Origin: Calonectria ilicicola
Taxonomy: Eukaryota > Ascomycota > Sordariomycetes > Hypocreales > Nectriaceae
DNA: 64,000 nt
Direction of reading: 5' to 3'
NCBI GenBank assembly: GCA_020809705.1
Contig: CP085827.1
Location: 2,666,001-2,730,000, forward strand
Part shown: in pieces, positions 1 to 11,600 of the stretch
Numbering within the stretch: the first letter of the stretch is position 1
Layout of the letters: each line of letters begins with the position of its first letter
Made by a program: the position numbers and the translations under genes
Notes under the pieces: generated by a model
What the model saw: the letters and a program-made list of their open reading frames with translations, nothing else
What the model was told of the DNA's origin: nothing
Databases searched by the model: none

Positions 1-690
1 AGCAGGAGATAATCTGATCTAGCCGAGCGTTTTGTTGGTTATTCCATGCCCTCCACCTCGCGGAGCGCTGCAAGAGGCGCTGTCGCGCAAAGCAATATAG
101 TCTTAAGAACAAAGCTAGAGTATGTCTTGAGCTTAAGTTACATGGAGTCGGGTTCCGCGGAATCTTAACCAGTCGACACGCCCACCGGCTCCCACTCCAA
201 CTGCCAAGCTCTCCCATCTCCCTATCTGCCACTTATTGCCTCGATTCATCACACCCGCGCGGCAGAATCCACTCTGCCCTCAGCGAGTGCCGAGATGAAG
301 GCCCACTACGCCACACCTTCGCCTCATGCTCATGACACATTGGGAGAGCTTAACACCAAACGGAGGGCGGCTCCGGCTCCTCTAAGGAGCCGTTTGAGCT
401 ACGGCCCCGCAAAATCGTGTTAGTCGAGACAATCAAGGGCCGCCGCTTGGTCCAAGATGTTGGCTGCTCTCAATGGTCCATTGACGATCCCTGCGCTGTA
501 TTGCATGCATGTCCCAGTTTGGCAGCCGGTCGTGGGGTTTTCTTTTTGTGTATACACAACAGGCAATAAGTCTCAGACAACAACTCATTGGCAATTACTA
601 TTTAACAAACCCATCCCGCACCGGCTTCAATGGGGTTTTCATCCAGCACACCAACTTCAACTTCTCTACTTCTTCTTGCCATTCAAAACA
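1..690. other. 5' flank of the substrate-binding-protein gene
   Basis: I see no supportable gene here. The last 150 bases carry pyrimidine-rich stretches (for example around 655-680) typical of a fungal promoter and leader just ahead of the ATG at 691. An upstream in-frame ATG at 457 exists, but the signal peptide begins at 691, so the longer reading is rejected. Confidence 0.5.
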
Positions 691-1835
691 ATGCTTCGCA
701 ACATCCTCACTGTCGGCCTTTTGGCCAGCCCTGTTCTAGGCTATGATCAGGTTCTCGGCTTCAACAGCAACCCTGAGGTCGAGACCCGATCTCTGGATGA
801 AATCTACGCAGCCGCCAAGAAGGAGGGAAGCGTCATCACCGTGTGGCACGGTGGTGATGAGAAGAACCAGCAAGACAGCCTGAAGGAAGCTTTCGCGAAG
901 CGATTCCCTGGCCTCAGCCTCAACCTGACTGTCGACCTTTCCAAGTATCACGATGTCCGCGTCGATCAGCAGCTGGCCGCTGGCAGCGATGCCGTCTACG
1001 TCGACAGTGTTATTCTTCAGACCCTCCACGACTACCCTCGATGGGCTGCCGAGGGTGCCCTACTCAACTACGCCCCTGCTGGCTTCGATCAGATTGAGCA
1101 CGCATTCAAGGACGACACCGCCGCCTGGTACGGCCTTTACGTCTTCAACTGGTGCGGTGCCTACAACACCGACAAGCTGCAGAACATCACCGACCCCGTT
1201 GAGTGGGAGGACTGGCTGCGACCTGAGTTCAAAAACAAGCTCGCCATCACCTACCCCAACGATGACGATGCCGTCCTCTTTGCCTTCCACCTTGTGTAAG
1301 TTTTGATGCCTGAACGTTTGTCCCAATAGGAAATTAAACTAATTTAAACAGCATGCAACAATATGGCGAGGCTTGGTTCGACTCTCTCCTTAAGCAGAAC
1401 GTTCGCTGGGTCCGCGGCACTGCAACTCCCGGCACTCTTGTTTCCACTAGCAACAGCACCTCTGCCGCCTACTTTGCCGCCGGCGGTGGTTGGGGCACCA
1501 GCGGTAACATCAAATACTCTGTCCCCACGAAGGGCAAGTACGTCTCATGGCCCCAGACCGGTGCTATCCTCAAGGATGCCCCCCACCCTGAGGGAGCTAA
1601 GCTTCTTCACAACTGGATTCTGAGCGACGAGTTCCAAGGCCAGGGTATGTGGTCTGTCCGCCGTGACATCCCCACTCCCTCGGGCATGCCTAGCCTCTGG
1701 AACGCGACCGCCACCAACCCTGCCGAGTTTGCCCGTTTCATGGCTGACCGTGCCAATCTTGAGCGTCTCAAGCTCTACTTTGAGTCCAAGATTGGAACTG
1801 CCCAGGGTCTGAGCCCTCTTGAGGATGACATTTAG
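691..1835 (+). CDS. Secreted ABC-type substrate-binding-like protein
   Basis: Exons 691..1295 and 1352..1835 give 362 residues; the 56-bp intron has a GTAAGT donor, and its removal restores the frame. The protein starts with a signal peptide (about residues 1-17, ending ...SPVLG). It then shows the fold signature of bacterial iron/thiamine-type periplasmic binding proteins: an EIYAAAKKEG-like start, an alternating alpha/beta pattern, and a closing segment resembling the SBP_bac family. Fungi lack the matching ABC importer, so the role is unknown; binding a metal or small ligand outside the cell is an inference. The start at 691 is chosen because it opens the signal peptide. Family assignment is good, function is not known. 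Confidence 0.85.
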
Positions 1836-4800
1836 ATGATTGGAATATGGTTTTAGACGAAGGATTTGCACACATCACGACAGCTATGATGATGGTGAGC
1901 TGTGTTTGAGTATATTTCGGGTTTTAGATGTTCAAAAAATCGTTTATTGTACATATTTATTGAAAATACCAATCCGATTCTTGCAATCAATACCTGGACC
2001 TTCCCTTCATTAAACCCTTTGCCACTACTGTCTACGATAAATGTGGAGACCAAACAAAGTCCGGATCTCCCCGTTCGATTTGCCAAGGCATTCTTGATGT
2101 CTATACTTGGATTCCTGCAAGGAAGTCACATCATATGGCTCAATTCTCCACTTGAATTCGGCACAACTTCCGAGCGAAGCGGTGCGTGTTTGGTTCTATG
2201 GGGTACCAACGAAGAGATATCACTTGGCATTTTTTAGCGAATGACCCAATTGCCCGTGATTCTACAAATGAGGAGACAGAGAGGGTTCCATCGAATTTCG
2301 GCCAAGTGGATATGGTAGTATTCGCAATGGGTGGTCTCTTGTGTTGCGATTAAGCATGGGCACCCCGGTCTGCTGCTCGGGTTGTGGGAGATGCCCTGGC
2401 ATGGGACGATTTGATCACGAAATAGTAAAAACAATTGCACCCTCCAGGGGGTTAAAGACGCTTTAAATTGCTTCAACTTGACTCTATGATTGGCTTAATT
2501 GACGGCAGTAACAAGCGGAACTACCCGTGCGAGAATTAGATATACCCAAACGTAGCATACGCGGAGCAGTCCGCATTGTAGATATCTGCCTGGTCACAGT
2601 ACCAAAACCTTATTCTCATTTCGGCCAACCTGTGTATTTCTTTGATAAAAATTTAACTAGAGTGGCTTAAGCAAGCCGCACCATCAGAAATAGATTCCCT
2701 TTACGATACGGGATGAGGAGATGTAAATATAGTCCCAAGCTGAACACTCTACACTAAGATCACGCGGATTCGCACTCACCTATCAGAGCTACTTATCATC
2801 GTTATCGATACCAACATCGACAGGGGTTGAGATATCGGAGTTTATACCCCCGACCCCCGATTGAGAATTGAGTGTCTCCCTACCCTAGACGAATTGTCTC
2901 TTTTTGTTCTTGTTTGATCCCACGCAAATCAAGATGTGTCTGCGTTTCTCTCGGTATTTAAATTTATATATATATCTAATAATCATTCTAAATTGTTCAA
3001 AATGCTTCTAGTAACTAAGTTGTATTATTGTTCTTGAGGTTGTTGATTTGAAGATAAAATTGTTTTCGATGCAATTATACTGTCTTCAAGTTGGTATTGG
3101 GTTGTTAGATAAATTGTCGCCAGTCCACATCCAACTCCATTGCTAACTTGAGAAATCGACACCAAACGCGTAAAACAAGGATATTAAAGGCTTTGTCTGT
3201 TCTTTCAACAAATATTTCTACGTGTTTCTGCAGAGAAACGCGACGAATTCCGACACCCCCACATTGTCGCGTCTGAAACGGTCGTGGTTGGATCGTCGTG
3301 CGTCAACGGAGATTATGCTAAACTGGACGAATTCGCTGTCAATCTGCAACAATTATGTTTGAAGTTTGGCTTCTCTAGATTATATGCAAATCGGTCACGT
3401 TTAAAATAGCCTCACACGCCATGTTAATACCGTGCCTTTCAGCTTGTAGACGGAGTCGGCTTTCTAGGTTTTCGGGTGCCATCACAATTTTTTCTTGATA
3501 TACATGGTACTCTTCTTCTAATGGAAGGATCTAGGGAGCATACTGTGAATTTTATAGGAATAAAACAATCATCTAGTATGAATAAAGAAACCGTCTGAGC
3601 TCCTATTGCACTGGTCATTAACACCCCATTGGTAATTTGTTGATTGTCTTGTAGAAAGAAAGGCGCTGCGTGAATCATGCTGGTATTTTCCACAAATACG
3701 TGTATGGATGAACGAGAAGCTCATTTAATAGTTAAATATGTGTCTAGATTTACCAACGGATCTTTAGAGAGTTCGTGCAATGTGATGTCGAGACTTATGA
3801 TGACCACAGGCAGCTTGATTTGGTAAGGAAGCAAGTTTTATTAATGCCATCTCCCCACTTGTATTTAACTAATGGGACTACAGAGCTCACACATACTTGA
3901 AATATTAGATTAATTCATTAATTTTTTTTTGGAAGAACGGAGTCCTGGACCAGAGGCTTCTGCGTAGGTTGGCCATCAAGTTGGCTGGGTCGTACTGCTC
4001 ATCGAACCAGGATATCGCGTCACACTGTCCTTTGTCCTTGGGAGATGAGTTTTTTGATGAGAAAATGGCGCCCTGTTGTAAATTATTTATAATTCAATAT
4101 TTTGGTTCGTCAGGGATCCCAAGTTGTATAGTGCCGGGTCGCGATTGTTTTCCTCAGTGCGCGTATCACTCCGCAATTTCAGGAGCCGTTATATCAGGAT
4201 ATGGATCTGGCCGTGAATAAATGATACGGAATATCTTTTACATAGCTCCAGAAATTTGAAGAGATTCTTGCGGTTAAATGAATAGCCATTGTAGAGTTTT
4301 ATCCTATTTCAAAGTCCACCACGATGAGTGTCTGCAGGCGTGACGTTGGGGGTTAATGCCGGATTGTACACAGGATTGTGTAGGATCGCCCGTTACAATA
4401 TGCAAATGAACTCTAATGAATAATGGAACGGGGTACACCCGCAGCTGTCGTATTGAGGAGGTAAGGTGCTGATGCAATATGAATCAGCTCCGCGATGCAG
4501 ACTGGAAGCAGATTGTTATCCTGGCATCAGAATGTTCTGATTTGCTCTGATTTATTTGAAAAGCGATGTAAACTCAAACGCCAAAAACTGCAAGAGAGTC
4601 CTGACATATGACTGGTGCTTTCTGCAATCCCGTGCGTTTCGAAGTATGAAACTTGACAGGAAAGCTTAAATTTGCTGAAGTCAGCGCAACCATGTCGAAC
4701 AGATCATCATTTAATTTAAATCCTAGTATTTGTAAGAACAGATAGTGCCTTACTTGAAAGATCTGGTTTAATTCCAATACCCAGTACCTGGGATTTTGAA

Positions 4801-6690
4801 GGATCGAGGCATTGGGCTCGGGATGAATCTCCGAAAGTGGATATACCTGCCAGTTTTTGACACGAGAGCCAAAAGTAATTGAAATCAACCGTCCTATATG
4901 CATGGAACAAGCAATGGGAAATTTTGACGAACGTGATCACTTTTAGAGAAGGATCAATGGCCATCAAAAGCCTGAAGGGTCGCTTGGACCCAACCTTACC
5001 TCACCAAAGACTTTCGCTTCACCCTCATTCACTCTGGTAAAAAATTGAAAGCTCGGGTTTTTGCCCTAGTAATGACAGATGCTAGTGTCTAGGGTAAAGA
5101 ATTTGAGCAGAGTGAGTCTATTATCATCTACTACCAGCCGCTGTACTTGGTGCTCTAACCAAGCCGGCCAGCAACACAACAGGTCCTCATTGATATAGAA
5201 CAATACCTGGTGGTTGTAATTTTTTTTTTTATTTTTTTTTTTTTTAGCTTTGAAGGCTTGTCTTCAAAGCAAAAAGAATTCCCTCTTGAAAAACAACTAG
5301 TCGATGACTCTCTGTTGCATCCTGCTCACGGTAGAGCAATTGTTTAGAATAGGCACATTGTGATTTGCTCTTCGGTCATGAGTTCTCGATAGTTGAATGA
5401 TATGCAAAGGAACTGCAACTTTGTGGCAAACTTTTGCTATTATTTCTTTCATGCTCTCAATAGCTGCGCCATCTCTTGCATTTCAACGATGAAAGACGAG
5501 ACATGTCAGTTTCATAAAAATTAAAGGGTATACGAACCCCTTGGCCATTCCCTGTTATGGCCGTGCCAAGACTGAGAACCCTGCATCGTTCGGGCCAAGA
5601 GAGCAACCCCATTGGCGAATGAATATTGGTGCGTGCGAGCCGAGAACGAAAATTCTCCCGTCCTCTCTGGCCGGAGTATTTTTTTTGCATACTTTCCGAA
5701 GTCCACCAAACGCACTCGTTTCACGCCAAAAAAGCATATCGGGAAGATGCTGTAGCCAGCGGATGCCAAGACTATGCAACCTGGCAGGTTAATCGTCCGG
5801 TCGAACTTACTAAGGTAGAAGGTTGCGGGGTCAGCGCGAAATACGCGGAGGATCGTATCCGAAACACTTTCGGTCTCATGCTTTATGGAGTTTTACCCTC
5901 ATCTGTTTTTCATCTCAGCTCACAAAAGTACATTGCTACAAACGATTGACAGGCGGGTGGTCTGCCCCTGAGACCTTAGCGGTATGAAAAGCAGATCGAC
6001 GGAGGATTGCGGGATGGTAAGGAGATCTCACTTCAGCCGGCCAGTGTAACATTCCTGGGAGTGGTCGGGCATCATTCGCCAATTCGACCGCCTGTCTCGT
6101 AATCCTTTCCAAGTCCCTTCTCAGGGGAAATCTAATTCTTGGTAATGCTTTGTTCGGTAGTCGCTCCGGCTTTCCACCTGAAGAGTGGCTCCTCGGCTTA
6201 GGCGCTAGGATGGTCTGACTTGACATTTCTAGAGCCGCTGGAATCCTACCCTCTGAACCCAGCGCGCTGGTGTCAGTCAAGTAAGCTTAAGCGAGCTTAT
6301 TGAAAGTATGGTAATGACACAGCCCCTGGTACCTTATACGCGCTTATTATAGGTGGTGGAGCAGGCATCTTTTGCTTCGACTTTTCCACCGTCGAATGTG
6401 CCACCTCATGGCCCTGGATAGACGGCGATCATAATAATAAATTTATAATAATTGACAAAGGTACACTTTTTGATTTATTCAGGGTGCATTTATTGATAGA
6501 ATCCCTAAGTAGAGCAGACTGAAGCGTGCACAACAATAGCGCTGATAAACCGACAAGCACAGCGGATGACTTGATTTTTCCCCTTCTTCAAACACATGGT
6601 CGGACCACCTGAAACTCGGATGTCTTCCGTAAGCGAATCAGAGCTAATCTGCGTTCATCTGGTCTTTCTTTTTTGCCGCCCGTCGAAGCC
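1836..6690. other. Long gene-poor, AT-rich stretch
   Basis: I find no reading frame with recognisable protein features or splice-linked exons over nearly 5 kb. The part between about 2.9 and 4.3 kb is visibly AT-rich. A run of T broken by one A lies at 5220-5245. Short open frames on both strands at 5.5-6.3 kb overlap each other and resemble no family I know. This may be an old decayed insertion, but I cannot see ends or repeats to support that. Confidence 0.5.
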
Positions 6691-6908
6691 ATGCGACCGT
6701 GGCCGCCGCTGAAACGTCCACCCCTGCTCTGATGGCGGAGCTATCTCTCAAAACAGATCACGGCTCCACGACGCTGAGACTAGGCACAAATTCCACCAGT
6801 CTGAGTGCAATACGGCCAGGTCGTCCTGAAAAGCCAAGAATATGCAGGAAACCCATGATGATGGGTGGTGGCATGTTACGATGGGGCAAAGAGGTTGTAG
6901 TTTTAGGA

Positions 6909-6915
6909 TATAAAG
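6909..6915 (+). promoter_or_regulatory. TATA box of the AA9 gene
   Basis: TATAAAG lies about 212 bases before the start codon and is followed by a CT-rich block (6940-7010), the usual layout of a strongly expressed fungal gene. A single CreA-like GTGGAG is present further up, near 6356, but one hexamer is weak evidence for glucose repression. Confidence 0.55.
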
Positions 6916-7126
6916 AGGAGAGCATGAGATGCAGATGATTCTTTTTTTCTTCTCATCATTGCAGGCTCGATTCACTTCTTCATCATCATCATTCTCTTCG
7001 TTTCTTCACTGTGTGAAGCTGGTACACGTTCTTTTCGTTTGACTCATTCGCTTCTTTAACAAACTCACAATCTTTCTTACCAAACCATCTCACACACGTC
7101 ACACGTCTTTCATTCCAACAATCAAG

Positions 7127-8257
7127 ATGTCTTTCAAGTCCGCTGCTACCCTTGTTGGCGCTTTCGCCGCCACTGCCCTGGCCCACGGCACCGTCACCAA
7201 CTTCAAGACCGATGGTACCAACCAGGATGCCTACAAGCTGGATTACTACTATGCCAAGCAGAACGGCCAGACCGTTCCCGAGATCCCCGCCTGGTCCGCC
7301 GAGAACCTCGACAACGGCTTCGTTGCCCCCGATGCCTATGGCACCGCCGATATCAACTGCCACAAGAACGCTGAGCCCGGTGCTACCACCGCCTCTGTCA
7401 AGGCCGGTGGCACTGTCGAGTTCAACTGGTCTGCCTGGCCTGAGTCTCACATTGGTCCCGTCCTGACCTACGTTGCCAAGTGCGATGGCAGCTGCACCTC
7501 TGCCGACAAGACCGCCCTCAAGTGGGTCAAGATCGATGAGAGCGGTATCGACCTGGACACCCAGGAATGGGCTGCCACTAAGCTGATTGCCAACAACAAC
7601 ACCTGGACCACCACTGTCCCCTCGGGTCTTGCCTCTGGCAACTACGTCTTCCGCCACGAGATCATTGCCATGCACGGTGCTGGCTCTGAGAACGGTGCCC
7701 AGAACTACCCCCAGTGCTTCAACATTGAGATCACTGGTGGTGGCAGCGACAACCCCGAGGGTACCCTGGGAACTGAGCTGTACAAGTCCACTGATGCTGG
7801 TATCCTGTTCAACCCCTACACCACTCTCACCAGCTACGAGATCCCTGGACCCGCTCTGTATGGCTCTGGTTCTGGTTCCGGCTCCGGCTCCGGCTCCGGT
7901 TCGGGAAGCTCTACTCCTAGCGCTACTACTCCCGCCGCCGGTGAAGCTACTACCCCCGCCGCTACCAAGCCCGCTACCCAGGTCGCCACTAGCTTTGCCA
8001 CTTCCGTCTTTACTCCTAGCCGTTCTGCCACATCTGTCCTCGCCAACAAGATTAGCTCTGCTACCCAGGCTGCTTCGACCGAAGCCTCGACCGACAACGG
8101 TAGCTCCAACTCTGGCAGCGGCAGCTCCGGCTCTGGAAGCGACAGCTCTAGCTCCCTTCCCGAGACCTTCACTCTCGACACCTTCATTACCTGGTTGAAG
8201 AGCGCCGCTGGCTCCTCCAGCAGCGTCTCTCGACGACACGCCCGGGCTCTGAACTAA
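7127..8257 (+). CDS. AA9 lytic polysaccharide monooxygenase
   Basis: A single-exon gene of 376 residues. It is a copper enzyme that oxidatively cleaves cellulose or hemicellulose outside the cell. Signal peptide 1-19 is cut before His20, which becomes the N-terminal histidine of the copper brace (HGTVTNF). His108 (ESHIGP) is the second copper ligand, Tyr194 (QNYPQC) the axial tyrosine, and Gln192 the conserved partner. The catalytic domain ends near residue 230. A Ser/Gly repeat linker follows (about 245-262), then a Thr/Ala/Ser-rich stretch and a C-terminal tail (about 345-376) containing FTLDTFITWLK and a basic RRHAR end, instead of a CBM1. Similar tails occur in some AA9 proteins (I believe called X282). 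Codon use is strongly C/G-ending, pointing to high expression. Confidence 0.95.
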   Translation: MSFKSAATLVGAFAATALAHGTVTNFKTDGTNQDAYKLDYYYAKQNGQTVPEIPAWSAENLDNGFVAPDAYGTADINCHKNAEPGATTASVKAGGTVEFNWSAWPESHIGPVLTYVAKCDGSCTSADKTALKWVKIDESGIDLDTQEWAATKLIANNNTWTTTVPSGLASGNYVFRHEIIAMHGAGSENGAQNYPQCFNIEITGGGSDNPEGTLGTELYKSTDAGILFNPYTTLTSYEIPGPALYGSGSGSGSGSGSGSGSSTPSATTPAAGEATTPAATKPATQVATSFATSVFTPSRSATSVLANKISSATQAASTEASTDNGSSNSGSGSSGSGSDSSSSLPETFTLDTFITWLKSAAGSSSSVSRRHARALN

Positions 8258-9272
8258 GAATCGTATATAGATAGACATGGTTACTGGGTCAATCCTTTAC
8301 AAGATTGTCACAAAGCCTCCGAGTCATTTTTTCTTTTAATTCTTGTAACATTATATTAGCCTGCCGTTTTGGGGGATTGGAAGGTTTCTCATCCGAACGG
8401 AATAAAAAGTTACTGCCCCTCAAATGCATCGCACTGCCCGCTAGTGAATTGTGACTGTCACATACCATGCTCGTGATGGCGGTAGGCCTGTAATTGGGTG
8501 ATTAAGCGAGATCTAGCCAATAGTAGATTTAAACCAAAAAAAGGCCCCTTCATTGCAGTCAGATTTCAGACCGTGATGGCGGTGTCACCACCCAAAGGCA
8601 CACCGCATTGCAGATAGCAATATCAGTGCTGCGTTTACTTGGGCTTTTCTTTTCATGTAGTGGTTAATATGGCTGCGGCGGATGTGGGGTATTCACGGTC
8701 GGCTGCTGACAACAGCGGTGGCTGTGACCAATGATGCTGTCATCATCATGGAGAATAGCTACTTGACTCGAGCTTCGGATGATACCCGGGAATTGAGACA
8801 GGGAACGGGATGACGTTTAGGCAGGGTCGATGACACGACAGCTCTGAGTCAACTGGTGCATCTCCCCCTTGCGCTGAGCTACGCGGGGAATGGTCTAGAG
8901 TTGTAAGCCTCCCGCAGTCCAAGGGACCTGAGATGACAAGTGTCGCGCTGGAAAACGAGTCATGTTTACAGATCTCGATTCGACGGGATACTGATACCCG
9001 TACCTAGGAAACTCTAACCTTGGGTGGTTAAATTCCTGGGGTCCAACTCTAAATACGAAGTATAGGCCAATGGCAAAAGGAATGGGCTTGGATTGATGAG
9101 AACTACCTGGTCTAGACGGTGGAAATTCCCCCACAGGACGGAAATTAATGTTTTGTGTTTGTTTATGCTCACAAGGGCAATCCATTTTCGGATATTGCAT
9201 TCTTCTATCAGAATTGACTGGGGTTAAGGTGGCATTCTATCCTCTATTTTGGATAAACAAGGCATTCAATCT
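8258..9272. other. Intergenic between AA9 and P450 genes
   Basis: The region holds the 3' ends of two genes transcribed towards each other. I see no further gene, RNA gene or repeat. Confidence 0.5.
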
Positions 9273-11107
9273 TTAGGACACTTTGTTCGCGACGGCGGTA
9301 AATGCCGCTAGCTTCTCCATCGCGCCTTTAAACTCTGTGTTGATGACATGGGCGTGAGCTGGTGATCGTGGAATGATCGAACAAGAAAAGGGTAGAGGCG
9401 TCGAGTTGAAACCCTCTGAAAAAGCGAAACTGCGATCCTGTCAGTTTTGAACCAATTTTAAGCACAAAATTTGCCTACATGTCCACTTCCATTTCTTTCC
9501 CATCGGAACCTTTTGCAGGAGTCACGTCAAAGGCCCAGAGTATGCGTGCGACGTTTATCGCTATGGAGGCAGAACCTAGGTGCATCCCCGGACAAATGCG
9601 TCGGCCCCAACCAAACGCGCTATGACCAAAGGTGCCTGGGTATTCTCTATCTTCCAAAAAGCGCTCTGGTCGGAATTCATGAGGTTCGGGAAAATCGGCT
9701 TCGTTGAGATGAACTATTGGGCTGATTAGGCAAAACAATCCACTTCGGACTGGATGTTACTCACTAGTCCATAATGGGGCGATTATTGTGCTCCCTTTGG
9801 GAATAAACATTCCCTTGTACATATTATCCGCAGTGCTCGCATGGGGAGTGCCGCCCAAGACAGCCACGGGCCTCCAACGTAGTGTTTCTGACACAATGGC
9901 TCTAACGTAATCCAGCTTTTTCAGATCATCAAAAGTAGGCAAGCGATCAGATCCCACGACTCTATCTAGCTCTTCCTGTGCTCGTGGGATAAACTGTCGA
10001 CCAAATTTTACACAGGCGAGTAGGAAACTGGCTAATGAACCAGCCGACTAGAATGGATCAGATGGTGACTCAACGTCTAATGATTTGTATCCGACTTACT
10101 GTTTCTACACCGGCGCCAAATGGTGATCCTGCGGCGTATGCAAGTTCCAAGTCAGACATTCCCAAACTGTCCTGCTCTTGTAATAAGTGCGTTGCGAAAC
10201 AAGTTGGGGCACCGCCGTTTGCAACCTTTTCTCGTACTTCATCCATGAGCTCAGTATAGAGTTGGACGTCTTTGGCTCGCTGTTCCAATACCTCCGCCTT
10301 CCATGGCGCGAGAATACTCGGCACGTATTTTAAGATGGGATATCGTTCTACCGCAAATTTTCCGGGGATGCTTGTTCCGTTAAAAAAGCCAAAGAATCCT
10401 ATGAATTTGAAAGAATGACTTACTTTACTAAGGTTAGCCGCTCCATTGACTCGGCGTTTCGTCGGACCACTATGTCAGTAGCTACATCTTCAACTCTTCG
10501 ACCATAAGTAACTGTGACAATGACTGATGCTGCATATCGTTCAAGATGTGTTCGAAAGTTGCTTGGAGTTGTAAGAAGATCATGCATCAATACTTTGGAC
10601 TCAAGACTTTGAGTTGGCCGGTACGTTTCGCTCTGGCGCTGCATGAAACCGCTATGCAATGTCTTTCTCCAGCGACGCCAAAATGGAGAGTAAGGTGCCA
10701 TCAGCCCTCGCATTCCATCTGATAGGAGCTCCCCGCCCATGATGAAGCGCGGTCTAGAGGAATAGACCGAACCCCGTTTTTCAAGAAGATCCCAAGCCGC
10801 TTGTGCAGACCCGAGTATGATGGTTGGGGTCGGTCCCATTTGAAGATATACAACATCACCATATTCTTTACTTAGTTCTTGAAACCAAAGCCACGGCTTT
10901 CTTATGCCCACCCGAAGTGTTTTGGGTCCAGGTGGGAGCTCTGAACGATGAGCGCGGAGTTTCCATTGTTGATGCCACTAATGGATGTCAAAATCGGATA
11001 GAGCTAAAGTAGCGGGTGAAAATGAGTCTGCTTACTTGTGGAAAAGATAACACCAGATAAAGGATTCCGGCGATGGCCCCGATAATGAGGAGACTAATAT
11101 TCAGCAT
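9273..11107 (-). CDS. Cytochrome P450 monooxygenase
   Basis: Six exons, complement(9273..9429, 9479..9713, 9765..10047, 10100..10370, 10424..10977, 11036..11107), give 523 residues with all junctions in frame. Visible P450 landmarks in order: N-terminal membrane anchor (LLIIGAIAGILYLVLSF), proline hinge LPPGP, I-helix AGSPFGAGVET, K-helix ETLRWRP (ExxR), PERF motif (FRPERF) and haem loop FGWGRRICPG with the cysteine ligand. The enzyme would sit in the ER and use a P450 reductase. Substrate is unknown. The acceptor of exon 3 (10370) is the least certain boundary; the nearer AG would break the frame. The gene is divergent from a sugar porter across a 493-bp shared promoter. Confidence 0.92.
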
Positions 11108-11600
11108 TTGGATGTGGTGATGATGGAAACGATTATGAGATTAAAATGACACGATCCCGGATTGAGCCAACCGATTAGAAATGAAAAAACGTAGTAAATG
11201 CGTCTGAGCGGCTTGTGGAATCAAAAGGGAGTCATGTGGACAACAGCCCCTGTATTTCAATGGAGCCCGATGACAATCCTCAACCACCCCCGCTGCAACA
11301 CGTCTACAATTATTCCTCGGCATTTAAATCTGTCCAATGCAGTGCGAAACCAAAACAAACGGTTGACTTTTGATTTGGCCCAGAACTACCCCGCAGTTTT
11401 CTTATCCATGTCTAGTCCTATCGAAATGCTCTTGGCGAGGATGTGCATGCCACTAGACTCAGATTGTCAACACACGGCGGATAAAATTACCCTTGATTAG
11501 CATATGTATACGAAAATACGGTGCTTACACTGAACAACTTTAATTTGAGTGGTTAATTGAGAATTCGAGGTTCAAACGGCTATCCAGGCGTCAAGAAGAG
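11108..11600. promoter_or_regulatory. Shared divergent promoter, P450 / sugar porter
   Basis: These 493 bases separate two start codons facing away from each other. Co-regulation is an inference from the layout; I do not see a clear paired operator. Confidence 0.45.

Noticed and set aside
5936..6280. A 114-codon minus-strand frame in the gene-poor stretch
   Set aside because: No family signature, overlaps other frames on both strands, and has no splice partners or clear promoter.
6989..8278. A 429-codon minus-strand open frame
   Set aside because: Antisense to the AA9 gene with a Gly/Ser/Val-rich translation and no family match; a codon-bias shadow.
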